Positions 11,331 to 22,984 are shown, counted from the first letter of the stretch. The stretch is 64,000 nt of DNA from Prorocentrum cordatum (GCA_963575745.1 CAUYUJ010017775.1:115312-179311); one strand, 5' to 3'. Notes: generated by a model not told the origin, from the sequence alone. Translations and numbers: made by a program.

Positions 11331-11445
11331 CAAAGGTTGAGGATGCCGTACGGGGCCGCCTGGATGACCACGCACGGGAAGCCGCCTAGGCAGACGGGTG
11401 CTGCTGAGGGCGGAGGTGGCGCCCGGGCTGGCTGGCCTCCTGCTC

Positions 11446-11482
11446 CTTCTCCTCCTCCTCCTCCTCCTCCTCCTCCTCCTCC

Positions 11483-11514
<32 letters not shown>

Positions 11515-12000
11515 CTCTGGCGGCGGTGGCCCCGGGGCTCCCGAGTCCGCGGGGAGCCCCGGGGCCTTTCGGCGAGCGCGGCACGCGCGGCCCCCGCGCC
11601 CCGCCGCGCGCCGCCGCGGGCCGCCGCAGCTGCCGCCGGGCGCCGGCGCCGCCGTCGCCGGGCGCGCCGCCGCCGTCGCGCGCCGCCGTCGGGGGCCGCC
11701 TGGCGCCGCCAGGCGCCGTCGCGGCCGCCGGCGGCGCGCGGGTCGCCGCCGGTGCCGGCCGCGCGCCGCGCCGCCGCCGAGCCGCCGCCGGCGGGCGCCG
11801 CGCCGCGCCACCGGGCGCCGCCGCCGCGCCTGCAGCCCCCGCCCCAGGAAGCCGCCGCCGCCGCGCGCCTGCCGGAGCGCCGGCCCCGCCCTGCCGCCCA
11901 GCGCGCCGCGCCCGCCGCCGCCGCCGCCGCTGCCGCCCGCCGGGCGCCCGAGGTCGCCAGCTCCGCCCAGAGCCGCCGCCGCCGCCTCCTCGTGCACCAC
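11446..12000. repeat. (CTC)n tract and extremely GC-rich GCC/GCG block
   Basis: 11446-11518 is (CTC)n. From about 11560 to 12000 the sequence is almost entirely G and C, with GCCGCC and CGCCGG words. ORFs stay open in several frames on both strands because stop codons are rare at this composition, so I call no gene. Confidence 0.7.
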
Positions 12001-12015
12001 CGGGCGCTCAGGCCT

Positions 12016-12900
12016 TCAGCCCCGTCCGGCCTCGCGCCAAGGCCTGTGCTGGGTGGCCGCCAGCATGGCGTCGGCGGCGTGCCGCTGCAGCACGCTCCCC
12101 AAGGCCTGGTGGAGGCGCCGGATCGCGGCCGAGCGCTCTGTCGCCTCCGTCGGTGCCAGCCGCCGGAGCAGCGCCACCGCGTCTTCCCCCAGGCGGCCGT
12201 GGTCCTCGATGACGAACGGGACCTCCTCCTCCTCCTCCTCCTCTTCCCCCTCCTCCTCCTCCTCCTCCTCCTCCTCCTCCTCCTCCTCCTCCTCCTCCTC
12301 CTCCTCCTCCTCCTCGCACCCCGGTGTGACGCCGACCTTCACGAGGGCGCCGTCGACATGGTATCTCCAATTCTTGATGTGCTTGTCGATCTCGACGCCC
12401 CACTGGAGAATCAGGGCGTCGGCGACCTGCCTTTCCTTGCGGCCGGTGGGCCAGAAGAGCCGCCGCTGGAGCGGGTCCGCTGGGCGAGGGATCGGCCTCA
12501 CCTCGACTCCGCCGCAGACCCACACCACATGGTCAACGTCTCCCCTTTTCGCAGCCGGCAGCCGGACCACGGGCAGCGTCGGGAGGCGTCGCCGTAGGTG
12601 GACATGACGAAGCTGCCAGCGGGGAGACCACCGCTCCCGTCATCACTCGCAGCTGCTGCCTGCCTTCCTGACAGAGGGTCTGCACGGCCTTGATGCGCTT
12701 CTCATCGTAGCTCGGCAGCCCCCATCCCGCGGCCCTGACCGCGGTCCTCTCGTGCCTGTCCGAGGCGATCGCCTCCCCGCGCATCTGCCACCGCCACGCC
12801 TCGCGCAGCATGTGGCCCCAGCAGCCGCGGAGCCTTCCAGTCGGGCGACTGCGTGTCCAGCGAGAGCGTGCAGTCGGGGAGGCTCTCGTGCCTCCAGCTC
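12016..12900 (-). pseudogene. Decayed retroelement-type ORF, C-terminal part, frameshifted
   Basis: On the - strand three coding-like segments lie in different frames: CWGHMLREAWRWQMRGEAIA (near 12815), YDEKRIKAVQTLCQEGRQQL (near 12690), then VRLPAAKRGDVDHVVWVC and PFVIEDHGRLGEDAVALLRR with HQALGSVLQRHAADAMLAA to a stop at 12016-12018. At least one frameshift lies near 12600 and probably another near 12820. A (CTC)n tract (12222-12316) reads in frame as poly-Glu between two conserved-looking halves. The style is that of the C-terminal region of dinoflagellate non-LTR retroelement ORFs; this is inference from general resemblance, with no catalytic motif visible. It lies in HYDIN intron 2, opposite strand. 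Confidence 0.45.
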
Positions 12901-13440
12901 AAGGGCGGCGCCTCCTGGCGGAGCTGCCCCGCCCCAGGCGGGGTGTCGCTGCAGGCCTGCCGCCATCCCCGTCGTGCCTGTGTGCCTCCAGGGCACGTGC
13001 GCGAGGGCGCCGCTCGCAGGGGGCTTCCGCTCCACCCTGGCGCAGGCGAGGAGCGCGTCGTGCTGGGCTCTGAGCCTCGGGTCGTTTCGGTGCCCAAGCG
13101 CCAGGCGCAGGAACGCGACGATCGAGAACAATGGGGCCTTCCCCGACCTCTGCCATCGCTCTGTCGGCCTTTGCGGCGTCGTCGCGCGGCCTCGTGGGCC
13201 TCCTTGGGCCGCCCTGGGGCCCTCTTTGCTGGCCTCATGGGCCGTCTTGGAGCTATCTGGGAGGCCTCTTCGGCAGTCTTGGGCGGTCGGAAACCCAACC
13301 AGGTGAGAACCTGAACCCATAAACAGCATCGGAAATTACTCCGACGGTAGGACCCCGCATGAGAATCTGTTCAGCTTGCCCCCAGCCCTTTCCTCGCCCT
13401 GGCGGACACCGTCCTCTCGCCCTCTGCTCTGCTCTCTACG
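12901..13440. other. Unassigned stretch, possible upstream part of the decayed - strand ORF
   Basis: Coding-like - strand pieces such as RHESLPDCTLSLDTQSPDW (12850-12905) and LFSIVAFLRLALGHRNDPRL (13070-13130) lie in shifting frames and could be earlier parts of the same dead element. 13190-13285 is CTTGGG-type repeat. Confidence 0.3.
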
Positions 13441-13529
13441 GCACGCCCCTCAGGCGTTTCGCGGCCCCATAGGGCCCTCAACCGAAAGCGGCACCCACAA
13501 CGCGTCACTCACAATTGCATATGGTTGGG
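13441..13529 (+). repeat. Truncated composite element: one 77-bp-like unit plus terminal module
   Basis: Ends with GCATATGGTTGGGTCCTTCG, the same 3' module as the full elements that follow. A poly-T and (CT)n tract (13544-13676) separates it from the next element. Confidence 0.75.
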
Positions 13530-13676
13530 TCCTTCGCCAGGCTTTTTTGTTTTGTTTTGTTTTTTTTGTTTTTTCCCCCTCTCTCTCTCTCTTTCTCTCT
13601 CTTTTTTTGTTCTCTCTCTTTCTCTCGTTCTCTCTCTCTCTCTCTCTCTCTTTTGTCTTTCTCTCTCTCTCTCTCT

Positions 13677-15314
13677 CCAACCATCCTGTGGTGTTGGGTC
13701 CTCGTTTTGAAGAGACGTCGCCCCGCGTTCCTCCTCCTGTCCTCTCCTCCTCCCCCTCCCCCCCCCTCCCAACATCATCATCGTCATCATCACCCGTTTC
13801 AGCATACTCCTCACACGTTTCGTGGCCCCATAGGGAGCCCCACCGAAGGTCCCAGTGCTACCGTCCGCATGCGTCCCCCCCACCCAGTACAGCGTTTCGT
13901 GGCCCCATAGGGAGCCCCACCGAAGGTCCCAGTGCTACCGTCCGCATGCGTCCCTCCCACCCAGTACAGCGTTTCGTGGCCCCATAGGGAGCCCCACCGA
14001 AGGTCCCAGTGCTACCGTCCGCATGCGTCCACCCCACCAAGTACAGCGTTCCGTGGCCCCATCGGGAGCCCCACCGAAGGTTCCAGTGCTACCGTCCGCA
14101 TTTACAGCGTTTCGTGGCTCCATAGGGAGCCCCACCGAAGGTCCCAGTGCTACCGTCCGCATGCGTCCCGACCACCCAGTACAGCGTTTCGTGGCCCCAT
14201 ATGGAGCCCCACCGAAGGTCCCAGTGCTACCGTCCGTATGCGTTTCCCGCACCCAGTCCTGCGTTTCGTGGCCCCATAGGGAGCCCCACCGGAGGTCCCA
14301 GTGCTACCGTCCGCATGCGTCCACCCAGTACAGCGTTTCGTGGCTCCATAGGGAGCCCCACCGAAGGTCCCAATGCTACCGTCCGCATGCGCCCCCCCCA
14401 CGCAGTACAGCGCTTCGTGGCCCCATAGGGAGCCCCACCGAAGGTTCCAGTGCTGCCGTCCGCATGCGTCCCTCCCACCCAGTGCAGCGTTTCGTGGCCC
14501 CATAGGGAGCCCCACCGAAGGTCCCAGTGCTACCGTCCGCATGCGTCCCCCGCACCCAGTACAGCGTTTCGTGGCCCCATAGGGAGCCCCACCGAAGGTT
14601 CGTGGCCCCATAGGAAACCCCACCGAAGGTCCCAGTGCTACTGTTCGCATGCGTCCCCCACGTCCAGTACAGCGTTTCGTGGCCCCATAGAAAGCCCCGC
14701 CGAAGCCTCCAGTAGGACTGTCCGCATGCGTCCCGGAAGCCTAATTTGGCATTTTCACCCCACCCACTACGGCGTTTCGTGGCCCCATAAACAGGCCCAC
14801 CGAAGCCCCCAGTGAGACCGTCCGCATGCGTCCTGGAAACACAATTTTGGTATTTTCACCCCACCCACTACGTCGTTTCGTGGCCCCATAGAGAGCTCCA
14901 CCGAAGCCCCCAGTTGGGACCGTCCGCATGTGTGTCGGAAACCCAATTTGGCATTTTCACCCACCCAGCACAGCGCTTCATGGCCCCATAGGGAGCTCCA
15001 CCGACGCCCCTGGGACCGTCCGCGTGCGCCCTGAAAACCATATTTGGCACACCCCTCATACGTTTCGTGGTCCCATAGGGAGCCCCACCGAAGCCACCAG
15101 TGGGACCGCCCGCATGCGTCCCACACACCAAATTTGGCATTTTCACCCCACTCAGTGCGGCGTTTCGTGGCCCCATAGGGAGCTCGCCCGACGGCCCCAG
15201 TTTTACCGCCCGCATGCGCCCCCCCCCACCCAGTGCAGCACTTCGTGGCCCCATAGGGAGCTTCACCGAAGAACATGTTCACAATTGCGGTGCCCACAAC
15301 TGCATATGGTTGGG
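13677..15314 (+). repeat. Composite 77-bp repeat element, full copy 1
   Basis: Begins CCAACCATCCTGTGGTGTTG, then a GTCCTCGTTTTGAAGAGACG module, then about 19 tandem units. Early units have an exact 77-bp period (GTTTCGTGGCC at 13894, 13971, 14048); later units from 14700 add a TTTGGCATTTTCACCC segment. It ends ATGGTTGGG at 15306-15314. The termini CCAACCAT and ATGGTTGGG are inverted repeats. Reading frames shift in each unit, so it does not code. Confidence 0.85.
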
Positions 15315-15400
15315 TCCTTCGCCAGTTTTTTTTTTGGGGGGGGTCTGTCTCTCTCTTTTTTATTGTCTCTCTCTCTCTCTCTTTCTCTCTCTTTCTTTTC

Positions 15401-16801
15401 CCCAACCATCCTGTGGTGTTGGGTCCTCGTTTTGAAGAGACGGTGCCCCGCGTTCGTCTCCTCTCCTCCCCCTCCTCCCCCTAGGGAGCTCTACCGAAGC
15501 CCCCAGTAGGACCGCCCGCATGCGTCCCCCACGCCCACTTTGGCATTTTCGCCCACCCAGTACAGCGTTTCGTGGCCCCATAGGGGGCTCCACCGAAACC
15601 CCCAGTGGTACCGCCCACATGCGTCCCCCACATCCAATTTGGCATTTTCACCCGCCCAGTACAACGTTTCGGGGCCCAATAGGGATTTCCACCGACGCCC
15701 CCAATGGGACCGCCCGCGTGCGTCCCCCGCACCCAAGCTGGCATTGCCACCCACCCAGCACAGCGTTTCGTGGCCTCATAGGGAAGCCCATGGAAGCCCC
15801 CAGTGGAATCGCCTGCATGCGCCACCCACACCCAATTTGGCATTTTCACCCACCCAGTACAGCGTTTCGTGGCCCCATAGGGAGCTCCACCGACCCCCCC
15901 ACTGGGACCGCCCGCGTGCGTCTCCCACGCCCAACGTGGCATTTTCACCCACCCCGTGCAGCGCTTCGTGACCCCATAGGGAGCTCCACCGAAACCACCA
16001 GTGGTACCCTCCACATGCGTCCCCCGCATCCAATTTGGCATTTTCACCCACCCAGTACAGTGTTTCGTGGCCCAACACGGAACACCACCGAAGCCCCCAG
16101 TGGGACCGCCCGCATGCGTGCCCCACACCCAACTTGGCATTCTCACTCACCCAGCACAGCGCTTCGTGGCCCCGTAGGGCGCCCAACCGAAACCCCCAAT
16201 GGGACCGTCCGCATGCGTCCCCCGCACCCAATTTGGCATCGTCACCCACTCAGTACAGCGCTCCGTGGCCCCAAGGGAACTCAACCGAAACCCCCAATGG
16301 GACCGCCCGCATGCGTCCCCCATGCCTAATTTGGCATTTTCGCCCGCCCAGTACAGCGCTTCGTTGCCCCACAGGGTGCTCCACCGAACCCCCCAGTGGG
16401 ACCGCCCGCATGCGTCCCCCACAGGGAGCTCCACCGAAGCCTCCAGTGGGACCTAATTTGGCATTTTCACCCGCCCAGTACAGCGCTTCGTGGCCCCATA
16501 AGGAGCCCCACCGAAGCCCCCCAGTGGGGCCGCCCGCATGCGTCCCCCACCCTTTACAACGCTTCGCGGCCCCATGGAGAGCTCCGCCGAATCCCCCAAT
16601 AGGGCCGCCCGCGTGCGTAATTTGGTTTTTTCATCCACCTAGTGCAGCGTTTCCTGGCCTCATAGGGAGCTTCACCGACGGCCCCAGTGCTACCGCCCGC
16701 ATGCGTTCCCCCCCGCCCAGCGCAGCGCTTCGTGGCCCCATAGGGAGCTTCACCGAAGAAGATATTCACATTTGCGGTACCCACAACTTGATATGGTTGG
16801 G
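15401..16801 (+). repeat. Composite 77-bp repeat element, full copy 2
   Basis: Starts CCCAACCATCCTGTGGTG after a (CT)n tract and ends ATGGTTGGG at 16793-16801. Inside are about 15 units carrying ATTTGGCATTTTCACCC and CGTGGCCCCATAGGGAGC. The termini form a perfect 9-bp inverted repeat (CCCAACCAT / ATGGTTGGG). Confidence 0.85.
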
Positions 16802-16929
16802 TCCTTCGCCAGGATATTCCTCTTTCTCTATTTTTACAAACCTGGGGGGGGGACCCCCCCCTCCCCCAAAACTGGACCCCCGGGATCTGGGGTTCTCGGG
16901 CTTCCCTGGACGTCCTTGGTAAAGGTCAC

Positions 16930-18330
16930 CCGGCTTTCCGGGTCTCCACAAACGCCTTGCCAGCAGACCCAGAGCGATCCGATGGGGTCATCAGAAAAGG
17001 CTCAAGGGAGGCCCCAGACAGCACAAGAGCGCTCCAAGAGGGACTCCAACTGCGTCAGGACGGCCCAAAAGACCCCCAAGGCACCCCAGAAAGCTTTCGA
17101 AGGGGCTTTCAAAACACAGAACTCGTCCTATTCCCTTCGTAGAGCTTAGAATTTTAGCATATTCACCTTTCGGATTTTATCAGCTTTCAAGACGGTTTCA
17201 AAACCCCCAAGATCGCCTCCATACGTCCCAAAAGGCCCCCAAGAAAGCTTCAAGACGGCCGAGCCGGGCCCCACGATCGCCCACGAGAACCCCAAGACAG
17301 CCCATAATGGAACCAAGAGGCCCCCCAAGGGCTCCCAGCACAGACCCAAAAGGGCCATGGGAGGTCCCCAGAAGTGCCTAAGATGGGTCCAAAGGGGGCT
17401 CCAGCGGGCCCAAGCTCCCCAAGACGGCCCAAGAAGGCCCCAGGACGGCCCATGAAGGCGCCAAAACGGCCCACGAGGGCCCCGAAAACACCCCCACGAT
17501 GTTTACGAATGCCAACATAAGACCCCCAAGGCACCCCAACAAGCTTTCCAAGGGGCATTCAAAGCACAAAACTCGTCCCATTCCCTTCGTAGAACTTAGA
17601 ATTTTAGCACCGGGCCCCACGATCGCCCACGAGAGCCCCAAGACAGCCCATAATGGAACCAAGAGGCCCCCCAAGGGCTCCCAGCACAGACCCAAAAGGG
17701 CCATGGGAGGTCCCCGGAAGTGCCCAAGATGGGTCCAAAGGGGGCTCCAGCGGGCCCAAGCTCCCCAAGACGGCCCAAGAAGGCCCCAGGACGGCCCATG
17801 AAGGCGCCAAAACGGCCCACGAGGGCCCCGAAAACATCCCCACGATGTTTACGAATGCCAACATAAGACCCCCAAGGCACCCCAACAAGCTTTCCAAGGG
17901 GCATTCAAAGCACAAAACTCGTCCCATTCCCTTCGTAGAACTTATAATTTTAGCATATCCTTTTTTCTGATTTTACTAGCTTTCAAGACGGTTTCAAAGC
18001 CCCCGAGATCGCCTCAAGACGCCCCAAAAGGCCCCCTAGAAAGCTTCAAGACGGCCGAGCCGGGCCCCACGATCGCCCACGAGAGCCCCAAGACAGCCCA
18101 TAATGGAACCAAGAGGCCCTCCAAGGGCTCCCAGCACAGACCCAAAAGGGCCATGGGAGGTCCCCCGGAAGTGCCCAAGATGGGTCCAAAGGGGGCCCCA
18201 GCGGGCTCAAGCTCCCCAAGACGGCCCAAGAAGGCCCCAGGACGGCCCATGAAGGCGCCAAAACGGCCCACGAGGGCCCCGAAAATACCCCCACGATGTT
18301 TCCGAATGCCAGCATTCATTGATTTTGCTC
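16930..18330. repeat. Tandem repeat of about 346-450 bp, three copies
   Basis: CCGGGCCCCACGATCGCCCA starts at 17264, 17610 and 18060. Copies 1 and 2 are almost identical over more than 300 bp. Copy 3 is preceded by an extra segment that copy 1 also has upstream. Within each unit, AAGACGGCCCAAGAAGGCCC words are the inverted form of the CTTGGGG family. 16930-17150 is a diverged lead-in. Confidence 0.9.
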
Positions 18331-18419
18331 CCATGACATTTCACGTTGTGACCCAGTCGTTGAGGGTCTCGTGGCATGCAGCGAAGATGCCCGAGGATGC
18401 CCCGTACGAGTTGCATATG

Positions 18420-18686
18420 CATGTTCATACCCGTACACACAGATTTATATGTACATATGTACGCTGTATACACACATACAACAATGCAAATACATTGTAT
18501 ACGCCTAGACATTTATACGGAACGTGCATGCACGTGCGCGTGTATACATGCATGCGCGCATGTACGCACGTACGCATTCCGCTTGCGTGCAGAACTCAAA
18601 GGACCAAGGTGCATGGCGCGCAGCGCCAATGCAGTCTTGTATACTATATATATGTGTATATATACATAGATACATATATGTACACG

Positions 18687-18717
<31 letters not shown>

Positions 18718-18737
18718 ATATATATATATATATATAT

Positions 18738-18788
<51 letters not shown>

Positions 18789-18815
18789 TTTTCTTTCTCT
18801 CTCTCTCTCACTCAT
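18420..18815. repeat. Low-complexity: purine-pyrimidine alternating, (AT)n and (CT)n
   Basis: 18420-18640 has many CATGCA and TACGTA words. 18650-18737 is mostly (TA)n, and 18737-18810 is (CT)n with TTTC interruptions. Confidence 0.85.
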
Positions 18816-18978
18816 CATCACCCTCCCCCTGCCTTTTCCCCTCTCCTCCTCCTCCTCCTCCAGTCTCTTCTCCATTTGCACTTCCCCTTCCTCCTGGTCG
18901 GGGCAAGCAAGTCGATTTTCTTCGGTGCTGTTGCCGCCTCGGCCAGCACGCGTGTTCGCCGACGGCTAGATGATGAAG

Positions 18979-19100
18979 CCTTTTGGGCAATCCCGCGGGC
19001 CATGCTTTTGGGACAACCCCGCGGGCCGCTGGGGCGCGGGGGCAGGCCTTTGGGACAAACCCGCGGGCCAGGCCGTTGGGACAACCCCGCGGGTTTCGAG
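18979..19100. repeat. Four imperfect copies of a roughly 32-bp unit
   Basis: TTTGGGACAACCCCGCGGGC recurs at about 18980, 19010, 19050 and 19075 with small changes. It lies just downstream (on the - strand) of the helicase fragment stop. Confidence 0.75.
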
Positions 19101-19116
19101 GTGGGCGCGGCCGCGC

Positions 19117-19350
19117 TCAGGCGGGGGGCAGCGCGAAGCCCAGCCGTTCTGCGAGCAGTTCCGCCTCGGTTCTGGAGCTTTCCACTATCTCGTCGAACTT
19201 CCAGAGCGCCTTCCGCAGGGATGCCAGCGGCCCGCGCTCCAGGAATTCTCGCGTGGGCGGCCGTAGGATCAGCATGTTCCGCATGCGCGTGGCGCGGGAT
19301 AACATGACGTAGAGGTGCAGCCACCACTGCTTGTGAGACGTGCCCGTGCG
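19117..19350 (-). pseudogene. Pif1-type / SF1 DNA helicase, C-terminal fragment
   Basis: The - strand frame contains WWLHLYVMLSRATRMRNMLI, the helicase superfamily 1 motif VI region (YVxLSRAT with the Arg finger) as in Pif1-like helicases. It is followed by PPTREFLERGPLASLRKALW and a stop at 19117-19119. Only the extreme C-terminal part is visible; upstream on that strand the sequence becomes the 159-bp satellite, so motifs I-V are missing. Pif1-like helicases unwind DNA ahead of forks and are also carried by some transposons. It is either one exon of a larger gene or, more likely, a remnant, lying antisense in HYDIN intron 2. Confidence 0.65.
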
Positions 19351-19449
19351 ACCGACGTCCTCATCCCTGGCGCACCCGATGGTGACGCCATCGTCGCGTC
19401 GGGGGACAGGGTTCAGCCGTGCGAGTGGCCCTCTAACAGCGCAAAAGTG

Positions 19450-20285
19450 ACCCCGTTCGGATTGGCCCGCGAGGGCTCGCATCGCCGTTCGTTCCTGAGG
19501 GGCCCAACAGTGACGAAAGAAACGCGGTCCCGAGGATTTGTTCGGATTCTAACGTGGAGCTGCGGGCCCCATAGCGAAGGGGCTTCCGCTCGAGTCTTCC
19601 TCGCGACTCACTCACAGACGAGGCTCCCGCCTGAGACTTCCTCAAGATCCACGCCTGGTTGGGGAGTGCAAAATGGGTGTTTGGTTTAGGTTTCGCATGG
19701 TGCGTCCGGAATAGTAACGTGCAGCGCGGGCCCCAGGCGGAGGGGGCTCCCGCCTGAGAGTTCTTCGCATTCCATTCACAAGTGATGCTCCCGTTTGAGG
19801 TTTCTTCAAGATTCAGGCGTGAGGGGCCCAAAATTAACGACAGTTGCAGCATTTGGATGACCCGTTCGGATTATCAACATGAGTTGCGGGCTCCATAAAG
19901 AGGGGGCTTCCGCACGACACTTCCTCGAAATTCATTTACAAACGATGCTCCCGTCTGAGGCTTCTTTTAAATTCAGACCTGAAGGGGCCCCAAAGTGACG
20001 ACGGGTACAGGATGTGGATGGCCCGCTCCGATTGCCAAGGGGAATGCGGGCTCTATAGGGATAGGGCTCCCGCGCGAGACTTCCTCTCAATTCACTCACA
20101 AATTCGGCTCCCGTCTGGCTGATTCAAAATTCAGGCGTGGGGGGCCCAGAATTGACGTCAGTTACAGGGTTCGGATGACCCGCTCCGACTGCCAACATGA
20201 AATGCGGGCTCCATAGGGAGGGGGCTCCCTTCTGAGACTTTGTGCAATGCACTCACAAACATGTTTCCCGCCTGAGGCTACCTCG
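19450..20285. repeat. Satellite of about 158-160-bp units, about five copies
   Basis: Each unit carries CCGTTCGGATTGCCAACATG-like sequence, TGCGGGCTCCATAGGGAGGG, CTCACAAACGATGCTCCCGT and GGGGCCCAAAATTGACGACA. Starts fall near 19545, 19709, 19870, 20028 and 20186. Copies are about 80 percent alike by eye. Confidence 0.85.
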
Positions 20286-20479
20286 ACCTGAATGTTTGAG
20301 TGTGTGAGTGTGTGAGTGTGTTTTTGTGAGTGTGCATGCGCGTGGGAGTGATGTCGAACATGATGTTGGTGATGATGAGTGGGCGGGCGAGTGGGTGACG
20401 GACTGGGTGATAATGAAACTGCTGATGATGCGTATAAGCGTGTGGGTGTGTGCATTGGTGGGTGACCAACAGAAGGGGC

Positions 20480-20663
20480 GATGCTGATGATGCTGATGAT
20501 GGTGAGGATGATGATGGTGATGGTGATGGTGCTGCTGCTGGTGGTGATGATGGTGATGCTGATGATTAGTATGATGATGATAATGATAATGATAATGATG
20601 ATGACGATGACGATGACGATGACGATGATGATGATGATGATGATGATGATGACGATGATGATG

Positions 20664-20748
<85 letters not shown>

Positions 20749-20905
20749 GGGGAGAGGAGGAGGAGGAGGAGAGGAGGAGGAGGAGGAAGAGGAAGAGGAG
20801 GAGGAGGAGGAGGAGGAGGAGGAGGCGGAGGCGGAGGAGGAGAGGAGGAGGAGGCGGAGGAGGAGGAGGAGGAGGAAGAGGAGGAGGAGGAGGAGGAGGA
20901 GGAGG
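20480..20905. repeat. (GAT)n then (GGA)n microsatellites
   Basis: 20480-20750 is (GAT)n with GGT and GAC variants; 20752-20905 is (GGA)n with GCGGAG interruptions. Confidence 0.95.
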
Positions 20906-20996
20906 GTGTGGGCGGGTTCCTGTTCATGTACCTGCGCGGGGTGTCCACAGAAAACCAAGAACCCCACTTAGGATGTGGGGAAATCCATGTTTCTCA

Positions 20997-22199
20997 TAAC
21001 CTCGGGGGCCTCTTTGGGCCTCTCGGGGGCCTCTTGGGGCTTCCAGGGGCGTCTCAGGGGGCTCGTGGCCCGTCGGACGCCTTCGGAGGCAGTCTTGGGG
21101 GCCTCTCTGGGCTGTCTTGGTGTCCTCTTGGGGCGCTTTAGGGCTGTCTTGGGGCCCTCTTGGACGTCTCTTGGGCGATCTCGGGGCTCTCTTCGGCCGA
21201 CTTGGAGCCTTCTTTGGGGACCTCATGTATTGTCTTGAAGCTATCCTGAAGGCCTCTTGGGCCGTCTCCTTGGGTGGTCGGGAACCGAAACATGCGAGAA
21301 CGTCAAAATCTTTCAAACATTTGAGGCACATCAGTGCTTTCTCACGTCCTCGGGTTCTCCTGGAGGGCCCCTGAAAAGTCCTCTTGTGCCGTCGTGGGAG
21401 CCTCTTGGAGCGTCTTGGTGCCGTCTTGAGAGCCTCTTATGTCGTCTACTGTAATTTCGGCTGTCTTGGAAGCAGTACTGGAGGCCGTCTTCGCCGTTTG
21501 GAGGCAGAACAGAACGCCGCAGAGCAACTTCAGGGGGGATTTGCGGACCACGCGCGCGAGTAGGGGGGGTGTCGGCCCACGTTGCAAACCTCACAGGCAG
21601 CAGACGATATTTCTAACACGCCCGCTCAGTGCTGGCGCGGTGGCGGATCTCGCTTGTCCAGGTGTGCGTGCAGATCCCCTCGTGGAGGAGCCTCTTTCCC
21701 CTGGCAGGGCTGAATACGGGGGGTGATGGTCCAGATTGCGAGCTGGTGCCTTCGCTCTCGTCTTGAGTGGCAGGGTAGGCAGGTCGCCCCCTCACGGTAC
21801 AAACTGGGGGAACCGCCATACACAGAGACCATGTGTCGCCGCGCCGCTGGTTCCGACGTGCGGCCTTCCGTCTTTAAAAAGGGCGCCTCGGCCACCAGGG
21901 CAAACTCCGCCTCGGACGCAAGGTTCGCCGTGGGGTTCACCGTGGTGCCGACTTCGTTTACCTGGGTGCGTTCAACGCAAGCGGCGCGGCGACGTGTCGC
22001 CATTAACAGCATGCTTCTGTAGAGGTTCAGGCTTGCACTCGTCTCATGGGTGCTGCACAGGCACGCAGCCGCCGTCAGGGCACACCTGTTCTGGCGCCAG
22101 GACCGCGCCTTTCCTGCTCACAGGGTCGCAGCCCTGTGGCGCGGAGCCTTTTGCCCGTCAGTCTGCGGCGGTGCCGCTTTCAATTCCGATCCCTCCCCC
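20997..22199. other. CTTGGGG-type repeat, then unassigned sequence
   Basis: 20997-21290 and 21350-21450 are CTTGGGGGCC-type repeat. 21450-22199 has moderately open frames on both strands, for example KGASATRANSASDARFAVGF on the + strand, but no product is recognised. Confidence 0.4.
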
Positions 22200-22360
22200 T
22201 CATTCTGATTCCTGATTCCTGATGGCTGAAAAGAACGTCTTTCCTGATTCCTGATTCCTGATTTCTGATTCTTGATGATTCCTGATTCCTGATTCCTGAT
22301 GATTCCTGATTCCTGATGATTCATGATTCCTGATTCCTGATTCTGACTCCTGATGGCTGG
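22200..22360. repeat. (TGATTCC)n minisatellite
   Basis: About 20 copies of the 7-mer TGATTCC with GATGATTCC joints and two GATGGCTGAAAAGAACGTC-like boundary segments. Confidence 0.9.
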
Positions 22361-22544
22361 GAAGAACGTCGTTCGTGGCTCTCCCCCCCAGGGCCAGTCG
22401 GCCCCGGGAGGTGGTTGATCAAGCTGGTGTGTGGGCGACTCCTGGAGCACCGCTCCAGAAGTCGCCGGCAGGCGGCGTTGAGATGTGAAGGACGGAGGCC
22501 GACAGTAGTAGGGGAAGAGGAAGGGGAGGGACGAATCTGAGGTA

Positions 22545-22722
22545 CTCCAGATTTCGTAATGAAGGGAGGGGGGTCTCGTTTCGGGGGGGGGTCTCTTCCA
22601 GGCTATCTTGGAGGGCCTGGGGGGTCTGGGGACGATGTTTTGGAGGGTTCTCCCACGGGGGAGGTCTGAAATGGCTTGTCTTGGAGGGTCCAGCCCCCTC
22701 CCTTTTATTACGAAATCTGGAG
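22545..22722. mobile_element. 178-bp MITE, copy 2, with TA target duplication
   Basis: Same termini (CTCCAGATTTCGTAAT...ATTACGAAATCTGGAG) and same length as 3988-4165. TA lies at 22543-22544 and 22723-22724. The two copies differ at only about four sites, so movement was recent. Confidence 0.9.
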
Positions 22723-22984
22723 TAACATCAAGGGATGAGGGCGTGAGGGAGTAGGCGGCGACAGTTGGCTCCTCATTCTCCTCCACCTCACCGTCCGCTG
22801 ATTCAAGGGCTCGCGGCTTGAGCACGAGCTGCGAGCCAGGCTCGCCCTGTGAAGTTTGTGCATCACTTTTTCCCACGCCCTAGGTATGATATTGGTGTTG
22901 GTGGTTGATGCCTCCGCCTCCTCACCTCACCCGCCTCCTCCCATACTCCACTCATGCCCAGTTCGTCATCCTAAGTGTTATTAG

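Noticed and set aside
11292-12212. 306-codon Pro/Ala/Arg-rich ORF
   Set aside because: Extreme GC content keeps all frames open; the coding-like signal here is on the opposite strand.
13800-14720. Regularly spaced repeats resembling a CRISPR array
   Set aside because: Whole 77-bp units are repeated with no unique spacers, and the organism is eukaryotic.
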